Shown one piece after another: positions 58,158-64,000 of a stretch of 64,000 nucleotides of DNA. The notes beneath the pieces are model-generated. The model was not told the DNA's origin. It searched no databases and saw only the letters and a program-made list of their open reading frames with translations. Made by a program: the position numbers and the translations under genes. The stretch is taken from contig NZ_CP118969.1 of assembly GCF_029023865.1 (NCBI RefSeq), forward strand, positions 434,001-498,000. Reading direction: 5' to 3'. The stretch is from Lactococcus lactis (GTDB lineage: Bacteria > Bacillota > Bacilli > Lactobacillales > Streptococcaceae). Each line of letters starts with the position of its first letter. The stretch's first letter is position 1.

Positions 58158-58886
58158 ATGGAAAATACAGATTTGATTTACGGACTACATGCGGTCACGG
58201 AAGCTTTAAATGGAGACCTTGTCAACAAACTTTACGTTCAAGAAGATTTACGTGGTAAAAATGTTGAAAAAATAAAAGAATTAGCACGACTTAAAAAAGT
58301 TAATATTTCATGGACACCCAAAACAGAATTAAATAAATTAACAGAAAACGGTGTTCACCAAGGCTTTATGGCAAGAGTGTCCGAATTTGCTTATGCAGAT
58401 TTAGAAAAGATTCTCCCAGCATTAGCCGAGAAATCTGATGCCACAATTTTAATTTTAGATGAGTTAACAGATCCTCATAATTTAGGGTCAATTGCTCGGA
58501 CAGCTGATGCTACAGGAGTCGATGCAATTATTATTCCTAAACACCGAGCCGTTGGAATTACTCCAACGGCTGTCAAAGCTTCAACGGGTGCTTTACAACA
58601 CGTCCCTATTGTCCGTGTTACTAATCTTTCTCAGACCTTGGATAAACTTAAAGCTGCTAATTTCTGGGTTTTTGGAACGGACATGGACGGCACAGTTTAC
58701 AGTAAGTGGAATACCAAAGGTAAAGTTGCCTTGATTATCGGAAATGAAGGACATGGAATTGGTCAAAATCTCAAAAAACAAGTTGATGAAATGATTACAA
58801 TTCCAATGACAGGACACGTTCAAAGTTTAAATGCATCAGTAGCAGCAAGTATTTTGATGTACGAAATTTTTAGAAATCGACTATAA
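58158..58886 (+). CDS. rlmB: 23S rRNA Gm2251 2'-O-methyltransferase (SPOUT)
   Basis: 242 residues. Substrate-binding N-terminal domain (YGLHAVTEALNGDLVNKLYVQ), then SPOUT motifs: LDELTDPHNLGSIARTADATGVDAII (motif 1, with Asn/Arg), ALIIGNEGHGI (motif 2) and IPMTGHVQSLNASVAASILMYE (motif 3). Methylates ribose of G2251 in 23S rRNA; TrmH-type tRNA activity is the alternative in this family. Confidence 0.92.
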   Translation: MENTDLIYGLHAVTEALNGDLVNKLYVQEDLRGKNVEKIKELARLKKVNISWTPKTELNKLTENGVHQGFMARVSEFAYADLEKILPALAEKSDATILILDELTDPHNLGSIARTADATGVDAIIIPKHRAVGITPTAVKASTGALQHVPIVRVTNLSQTLDKLKAANFWVFGTDMDGTVYSKWNTKGKVALIIGNEGHGIGQNLKKQVDEMITIPMTGHVQSLNASVAASILMYEIFRNRL

Positions 58887-58998
58887 AAAATACTGATGAA
58901 AGCTTTAGCGCTTGGAATCATTAAAGCCCAAACGTGTGACTAATCTGTCAGTAAATTCAAGATATTATCAGCAAGTTGAAACAGCAGAAAGGATTATT

Positions 58999-59868
58999 AT
59001 GACTTTTCAAATCATGACAGACTCAACAGCAGACCTGAGTCCGTATTATATTAAAAAACATCATCTTACAGTTTTGGGAATGACTGTAACTGTTGGAGAA
59101 GAAACTTATGAAACAATAGGTGAAGCCGCATTAGATAATTCCACGCTTCTTGCAGCAATAAAAAAAGGAGCTACTGTCCACACGTCCCAAATTAATTCAG
59201 GACAATTTTTAGAAGTTTTTAAAAAATTTGCATCTGCAGATGAAGAACTCCTTTACCTTGCTTTTTCGTCAGGACTTTCTGGGACGTATCAATCAGCTCT
59301 GATTGCTCAAGATATGGTTTTAGAAGAATTCCCATCTGCAAAAATCACTGTTGTTGATACACTGGCAGCAGCTTCTGGAGAAGGTTTCCTTGTTGAAGAA
59401 ACTGTAAAGTTGCGTGACTCTGGAAAAACACTGACAGAAACGCTTGAAGTTTTGTCAGATATTATTCCACGTTTACAAAGTCACTTCATGGTTGACGACT
59501 TAAACCATTTGGCAAGAGGTGGAAGAATTCCTAAAGCTGTTGCTCTCGTTGGAACAATGGCAAATATCAAACCTCTTCTTGATGTTGACCCTGAGGGAAG
59601 ACTTCGGCAAGTGACCAAAGTTCGAGGAAAGAAAAAAGCAATTAATCAACTCCTTGAAAAGAGTCTTGAAGAGATGGATACAGCCTATCCCCGCCTACTT
59701 ATCTCTTATTCTGGAACAGATGAAATAGCACAAGAAATTAAAAAACAAGCTATGCAAAAAAAAGGGATTAGTGATGTCGATGTTCGTCCACTTAGTCCAA
59801 CAATTGTAACTCATACAGGTGACGGGACAATCGCAATTTTTTCAATAAGTAAAAAAAGTAGAGAATAA
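58999..59868 (+). CDS. DegV family fatty-acid-binding protein
   Basis: 289 residues. MTDSTADLS, TSQINSGQFLEVF, LAFSSGLSGTYQSA and LNHLARGGRIPK are the DegV signature. Homologues (FakB) present exogenous fatty acids to the FakA kinase. ATG 58999 with GAAAGGATTATT; the frame is open further upstream without a ribosome site. TCTGTCAGT occurs in the leader. Confidence 0.92.
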   Translation: MTFQIMTDSTADLSPYYIKKHHLTVLGMTVTVGEETYETIGEAALDNSTLLAAIKKGATVHTSQINSGQFLEVFKKFASADEELLYLAFSSGLSGTYQSALIAQDMVLEEFPSAKITVVDTLAAASGEGFLVEETVKLRDSGKTLTETLEVLSDIIPRLQSHFMVDDLNHLARGGRIPKAVALVGTMANIKPLLDVDPEGRLRQVTKVRGKKKAINQLLEKSLEEMDTAYPRLLISYSGTDEIAQEIKKQAMQKKGISDVDVRPLSPTIVTHTGDGTIAIFSISKKSRE

Positions 59869-59886
59869 TTCAATAAAAAACGAAAA

Positions 59887-59920
59887 AAATCACAGCTAAA
59901 CTCTTGTTTTACTGTGATTT
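59887..59920 (+). terminator. Terminator after the degV gene
   Basis: AAATCACAG, 16-base loop, CTGTGATTT. Followed by a TGTTAAAAT box and, at 59941-59970, a GTGTAA...TTACAC repeat around the palindrome TTGTATACAA in the ftsA leader. Confidence 0.65.
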
Positions 59921-60028
59921 TATGTTAAAATAATTAATGAGTGTAATTGTATACAAAATTATCTTTACACTTACCTAATTTATTAAAAAAATATGAATCG
60001 TGATGTGTGAGGGAAAGGAGTCGCTTTT

Positions 60029-61399
60029 ATGGCCAAAAGTGGACTTTATACAGGCGTAGATATCGGGACAAACACAATAAAGGTGCTTGTTGCTGAATAC
60101 GTCTCAGGTGAAATGAATATAATCGGTGTCGGAAATGCAAAATCCGATGGCCTTAAAAATGGAATTATTGTAGATATTGAGAAGGTGGCACAAGCATTGC
60201 GTAAAGCTGTAAATGCTGCCGAAGAACGCGCAGGAATCACGATTGATAGAATTAACGTGAGCATCCCAGCGAATTCCCTCGAAATGGAACCTTGCCAAGG
60301 AATGGTTCCTATTGTCAGTGATACTAAAGAAATCACGGATAACGATGTTATTCAAGTTGTTCAAAATGCTTTGATGCGTGGGATTGTTCCTGAAAGAGAA
60401 ATTATTGCTGTTGAAACGAAAGAGTTTACAGTTGATGGATTTACAGGTATTTCAGACCCTCGTGGAATGTTTGGTGTACGTCTTGAGATTCGTGGGGTTG
60501 TTTACACTGGACCTAAAACTCTTGTTCATAATGTTCGCAAAGTTGTTGAACGCGCAGGACTGCTCGTTGACAATATTGTAATTGCTCCTTTAGCAATGGC
60601 ACAATACGTGCTTACAGAAGGTGAGCGTGAGTTTGGAACAATCATGGTTGATTTGGGTGCTGGACAAACAACAGTTAGCATCGTTAAAGAACAATCATTA
60701 AGATTTACACATACTAGCCCCGAAGGTGGCGATTATGTAACTAAAGATATTTCAACAGTTCTTAACACTTCTGTTTCTGCAGCGGAAGATTTGAAAGTCA
60801 ACTATGGTGAAGCAAGTACAGAACGTGCTAGCCAAGATGAGTACTTCCTTGTTGATGTTGTAGGTAAAGAAGAGCCAGAACAAATTACAGAATATTATCT
60901 TTCACAAATTATTGAAGCACGTATGACTCAAGTTTTTAATCGTGTACGTCAAGATTTGGAACACGGACATACTTCAGAAACTCCTGGAGGTTTGATTTTG
61001 GTCGGTGGAACGGCTGCAATGCCTGGTGTTGTTGATTTAGCAACAAAAATCTTAGGAATAAATGCTCGTCTTTTTGTTCCAGGCGAAATGGGGTTACGTA
61101 ATCCAGCATTTGCTCAAGTGATTAGTGTTGTTGATTACATTGGAAATCGTAGTGATATTGATATTTTAGTATCTCAAGCATTTTCTGGTGATTATGCTTA
61201 TACGACGACAGAAGAAACTTATGTTGCTCCTGTTCCAACAATTACACCACAAGCAACAACAGTTGCTGACGTAGAAAATGATTTCTACGTTGAACCTCAG
61301 GCACGTCCAGTAGTAGCTCAAAAAGCTTCTGAGCCTGAAGAAGAAAAAGAAGGTCTCGTTGACCGTGCCAAAAATTTCTTTGGCAATCTCTTTGATTAA
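60029..61399 (+). CDS. ftsA: Cell division protein FtsA
   Basis: 456 residues. Actin-fold ATPase: GVDIGTNTIKVLVAE phosphate-1, GTIMVDLGAGQTTVSIV phosphate-2, GLILVGGTAAMPGVVDLA adenosine motif. A C-terminal Gln/Glu/Thr linker and amphipathic membrane-targeting helix (LVDRAKNFFGNLFD). Tethers FtsZ to the membrane. AAAGGAGTCGCTTTT before ATG. Confidence 0.97.
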   Translation: MAKSGLYTGVDIGTNTIKVLVAEYVSGEMNIIGVGNAKSDGLKNGIIVDIEKVAQALRKAVNAAEERAGITIDRINVSIPANSLEMEPCQGMVPIVSDTKEITDNDVIQVVQNALMRGIVPEREIIAVETKEFTVDGFTGISDPRGMFGVRLEIRGVVYTGPKTLVHNVRKVVERAGLLVDNIVIAPLAMAQYVLTEGEREFGTIMVDLGAGQTTVSIVKEQSLRFTHTSPEGGDYVTKDISTVLNTSVSAAEDLKVNYGEASTERASQDEYFLVDVVGKEEPEQITEYYLSQIIEARMTQVFNRVRQDLEHGHTSETPGGLILVGGTAAMPGVVDLATKILGINARLFVPGEMGLRNPAFAQVISVVDYIGNRSDIDILVSQAFSGDYAYTTTEETYVAPVPTITPQATTVADVENDFYVEPQARPVVAQKASEPEEEKEGLVDRAKNFFGNLFD

Positions 61400-61429
61400 T
61401 CTGAAAGTAAAAAACGGAGAAATAAAAAC

Positions 61430-62683
61430 ATGGAATTTTCATTTGATACAGACTTAACTTCTGGTGCTGTAATTAAAGTTATCGGTGTTGGTGGCGGTGG
61501 TGGTAATGCCATCAACCGCATGATTGAAGAAGGTGTTTCTGGCGTTGAATTTATCGCCGCTAATACTGACGTACAAGCATTGCGTAGCTCAAAAGCAGAT
61601 ACAGTTATTCAACTTGGGCCAAAATTGACTCGCGGTTTGGGTGCTGGTGCGCAACCTGAAGTTGGTAAACGCGCAGCTGAAGAATCAGCTGAAACAGTAT
61701 CACAAGCCCTTGAAGGCTCAGATATGATTTTCATCACTGCCGGTATGGGTGGTGGAACTGGTACAGGTGCTGCACCAGTTATCGCACAAATTGCTAAAGA
61801 ACTTGGCGCTTTGACTGTGGGTGTTGTTACTCGTCCATTTGGTTTTGAAGGATCAAAACGTTCATACTTTGCAACTGAAGGAATTGAAGCTCTTCGTGCA
61901 AATGTTGATACACTTCTCATTATTTCAAACAATAACTTGCTTGAAATTGTTGATAAGAAAACTCCTTTAACTGAAGCTTTGCGTGAAGCTGATAATGTTT
62001 TACGTCAAGGTGTTCAAGGGGTAACTGACTTGATTACTAACCCAGGAATGATTAACCTTGACTTTGCCGATGTTAAAACAGTAATGGAAAACAAAGGTGA
62101 TGCCCTTATGGGTATCGGTGTTGCGACTGGTGAAGAACGCGTGATTGAAGCAACTCGTAAAGCAATTTACTCACCACTTCTTGAAACTACAATCGAAGGC
62201 GCAGAAAATGTTCTTTTGAATGTTACTGGTGGTATGGATATGAGTTTGATTGAAGCACAAGATGCTTCAGAAATTGTTATCCAAGCAGCTGGTAATGATG
62301 TTAATATTATGTTGGGTACAGCGATTGACCCTAACCTTAAAGACGAAATCCGTGTAACAGTTGTTGCAACTGGTGTTGCTAAGGAAGATGCTGACGAAGC
62401 TTTGGGTTTGCAACCTGAACCACGTCGTCAACCTAACTTGACTCACAATTCTAATATGCAACATGCTCAAACAAGCCGTCCAATGCAAAGTCAACAACAA
62501 ACGCAAGCAGCTCCGCAAGGGCAAAATCAATCTTCTGCATTTGGAGATTGGGATATTCGTCGTGAAACTTCAACACGTCAAAACGTAAGTAACACACGTG
62601 ATACTTCTTCAGTAACAAGTTTCGGCGGAGTTCCAACAACAGATGAAGACCTTGACACACCACCATTCTTCCGTAAAAACTAA
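61430..62683 (+). CDS. ftsZ: Cell division protein FtsZ
   Basis: 417 residues. Tubulin signature [15 protein letters not shown] near 104-118, N-terminal [18 protein letters not shown]7 loop [11 protein letters not shown], a disordered Gln/Asn-rich linker (about 325-405) and the C-terminal tail TPPFFRKN. GTPase that forms the Z ring. 30 bases after ftsA with CGGAG. Confidence 0.98.
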   Translation: MEFSFDTDLTSGAVIKVIGVGGGGGNAINRMIEEGVSGVEFIAANTDVQALRSSKADTVIQLGPKLTRGLGAGAQPEVGKRAAEESAETVSQALEGSDMIFITAGMGGGTGTGAAPVIAQIAKELGALTVGVVTRPFGFEGSKRSYFATEGIEALRANVDTLLIISNNNLLEIVDKKTPLTEALREADNVLRQGVQGVTDLITNPGMINLDFADVKTVMENKGDALMGIGVATGEERVIEATRKAIYSPLLETTIEGAENVLLNVTGGMDMSLIEAQDASEIVIQAAGNDVNIMLGTAIDPNLKDEIRVTVVATGVAKEDADEALGLQPEPRRQPNLTHNSNMQHAQTSRPMQSQQQTQAAPQGQNQSSAFGDWDIRRETSTRQNVSNTRDTSSVTSFGGVPTTDEDLDTPPFFRKN

Positions 62684-62686
62684 CCA

Positions 62687-63364
62687 ATGACGATTAAAGA
62701 GAATGTTAAAAGAATACTGAGTAATGTAGATGCGGCAAAGGCTGCGTCTTCTTATTCTAATCAGTCAGTTTCAGTCGTCGCTGTGACCAAATCTGTTGAT
62801 GCTAATCTTGCACGTGAAGTTTTTGAAAATGGAGTTTCACATTTAGCGGAAAATCGAACAGAACTTTTTTTGGAAAAATACGAAGCTCTTAAGGATTTAG
62901 AAATTACTTGGCATTTGATTGGTAATTTACAAAGACGTAAGGTTAAACAAGTTATTAATTATGTTGATTATTTCCACGCTTTAGATTCTCTGAAATTAGC
63001 TCAGGAAATAAATAAACGTGCTGAACACACCATTAAATGTTTTATTGAACTTAACATTTCTGGCGAGGAAAGTAAACATGGATTTTCTGTCAATGAACTT
63101 ATGGAAATATTACCTGAGTTTTCTGAATTGGAAAATATTGAGATTGTTGGTTTGATGACAATGGCTCCGTTTGATGCGACTGAAAGTGAATGTAATGACA
63201 TTTTTGGACGAATGAAAAAATTACAAGTTGAAATATCCGAAATGAATCTTTCCAGAATTCCTTGTACTGAATTAAGTATGGGAATGAGCAGAGATTATGA
63301 GATTGCCATTAAAAATGGTGCAACTTTTGTTCGAATCGGTACAGAATTTTTTAAAAATCTATAA
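62687..63364 (+). CDS. ylmE: PLP homeostasis protein, YggS/YlmE family
   Basis: 225 residues. Fold type III PLP protein: SVVAVTKSV (PLP Lys), LAENRTELFLEKYEAL, WHLIGNLQRRKVK, GLMTMAP and ELSMGMSRDYEIAIKNGATFVRIG. Controls free pyridoxal phosphate; part of the conserved ftsZ-ylmE-sepF cluster. Starts three bases after ftsZ. Confidence 0.93.
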   Translation: MTIKENVKRILSNVDAAKAASSYSNQSVSVVAVTKSVDANLAREVFENGVSHLAENRTELFLEKYEALKDLEITWHLIGNLQRRKVKQVINYVDYFHALDSLKLAQEINKRAEHTIKCFIELNISGEESKHGFSVNELMEILPEFSELENIEIVGLMTMAPFDATESECNDIFGRMKKLQVEISEMNLSRIPCTELSMGMSRDYEIAIKNGATFVRIGTEFFKNL

Positions 63365-63397
63365 GTCTTAAGATTAACGTAAACAACGGAGGAAAAT

Positions 63398-63988
63398 ATG
63401 GCATTTAAAGATTGGATGAATAATCTACGTGATTATTTTGTAGAGGATGATGAAGAGTTCAATGAACCTGCACGTCCTGTGCAAGAATCTAGGCCAACGG
63501 TGGCATCTACGCCAAAACCAAAGGTTGAGGAACGCAAAGCACAGCCGGAATATCAGACTCGTCGTCCTGCACAATCAACTTCAAAAGCACAAACACAAAC
63601 AGCAGCGCCAAAACGCGCTGGTTCAACATTCACAAAACCTATGCCTGAAAAAATCGTACAACAACAAACCGTTTCACAATCTCAATCAGTGGCTGCAACG
63701 GTTTCTACTATTGCAATTAAAGAACCACGTGCCTATGCAGACATCATGGAATCAGCACGCATCGTGAAAAACGGTGAATGTGTCCTTGTCAATTTTAAAT
63801 TTATGGGTGACGCCCAAGCGCGTCGTTCAATTGACTTCATGACTGGGGTGGTCTTTACTCTTGATGGTGATATTCAAAATGTTGGTGGTCAAATTTTCTT
63901 GATGACTCCAGCAAATATCACAGTCGATGCAGCGAAAGAAATGTCTATCTTAGCTGGTCAAAATTTTGAAAGTTACGATATTTACTAA
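63398..63988 (+). CDS. sepF: Cell division protein SepF
   Basis: 196 residues. An N-terminal amphipathic membrane anchor (MAFKDWMNNLRDYFV), a Pro/Gln-rich linker (about 25-105) and the SepF core EPRAYADIMESARIVKNGECVLVNFKFMGDAQARRSIDFMTGVVF. Bundles FtsZ filaments and anchors them to the membrane. AACGGAGGAAAAT before ATG. The remaining 12 bases of the window are non-coding. Confidence 0.96.
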   Translation: MAFKDWMNNLRDYFVEDDEEFNEPARPVQESRPTVASTPKPKVEERKAQPEYQTRRPAQSTSKAQTQTAAPKRAGSTFTKPMPEKIVQQQTVSQSQSVAATVSTIAIKEPRAYADIMESARIVKNGECVLVNFKFMGDAQARRSIDFMTGVVFTLDGDIQNVGGQIFLMTPANITVDAAKEMSILAGQNFESYDIY

Positions 63989-64000
63989 TGCTTATTACAC

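Noticed and set aside
61609-61932. Antisense frame in ftsZ
   Set aside because: Shadow of a highly biased gene; no initiation signals.

Overview
The window is a piece of a low-GC Gram-positive chromosome, almost certainly Lactococcus lactis. The 221-residue beta-phosphoglucomutase at 1350-2015 is, from memory, near identical to the structurally characterised L. lactis enzyme. The neighbours (trehalose-6-phosphate phosphorylase, pepC, the rsmB-pppL-pknB cluster, ftsA-ftsZ-ylmE-sepF) and the AT-rich, AGGAG-led gene style agree with this. This is recognition, not a database result.

Layout. 1-6373: host genes (trePP end, pgmB, an esterase, a Ser-rich surface protein, tsaE, a GNAT acetyltransferase, an LCP-family wall-polymer transferase). 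6374-6447: tRNA-Arg(TCT), the left attachment site of a prophage. About 6448-42300: a P335-like siphoprophage of about 36 kb. 42382-64000: host genes (rsmB, pppL, pknB, rpsO, proC, glmU, nudF, mtnN, an HD hydrolase, pepC, a merR-lysR-MFS-aldo/keto reductase group, a DadA-like oxidase, rlmB, degV, ftsA, ftsZ, ylmE, sepF).

Prophage. Leftward: a frameshifted tyrosine integrase and a LexA-type CI repressor. Rightward: small early genes, a PD-(D/E)XK nuclease with a Sak4-like ATPase, replisome organizer with internal origin repeats, DnaC-like loader, RusA, dUTPase, a homing endonuclease, then HNH, terminase, portal, ClpP-like protease, capsid, connectors, tail tube, tail chaperones with a -1 frameshift site, tape measure, Dit, Tal, Ig-like and fibre proteins, XhlA/holin and endolysin. 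Decay is visible: single-base frameshifts in the integrase, a small early gene, the head protease and possibly the capsid C-terminus, and an amber codon in the fibre gene. No coding gene in the host flanks looks broken, which argues for real decay rather than sequencing error. No clean right attachment site was found; the right border holds a tRNA-Arg pseudogene lacking 12 bases and what may be the tail of a second integrase.

Most interesting system. Between 17770 and 18430 five short leftward transcription units (67-80 nt) lie in tandem. Each has a TATAAT box (extended TGnTATAAT in four), a predicted 5' end at or beside a GACC or GGTC element, and a terminator hairpin whose loop carries the complement of that element. 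One unit carries the two elements swapped, so its loop is the exact complement of the loops of the others. The block was duplicated together with a 42-bp leader; one leader copy precedes a 40-residue membrane peptide and the other an SPFH-domain membrane protein. I know of no described family like this. Two more candidate small RNAs follow the endolysin gene, one behind a consensus promoter.

Other themes: many genes here, host and phage, start about 6 bases after a TATAAT-like box and so look leaderless; the 9-mer ACTGACAGA and its complement occur about 20 times, both as inverted pairs in terminators and inside genes; and several lysogeny-type extra genes sit at module borders of the prophage.
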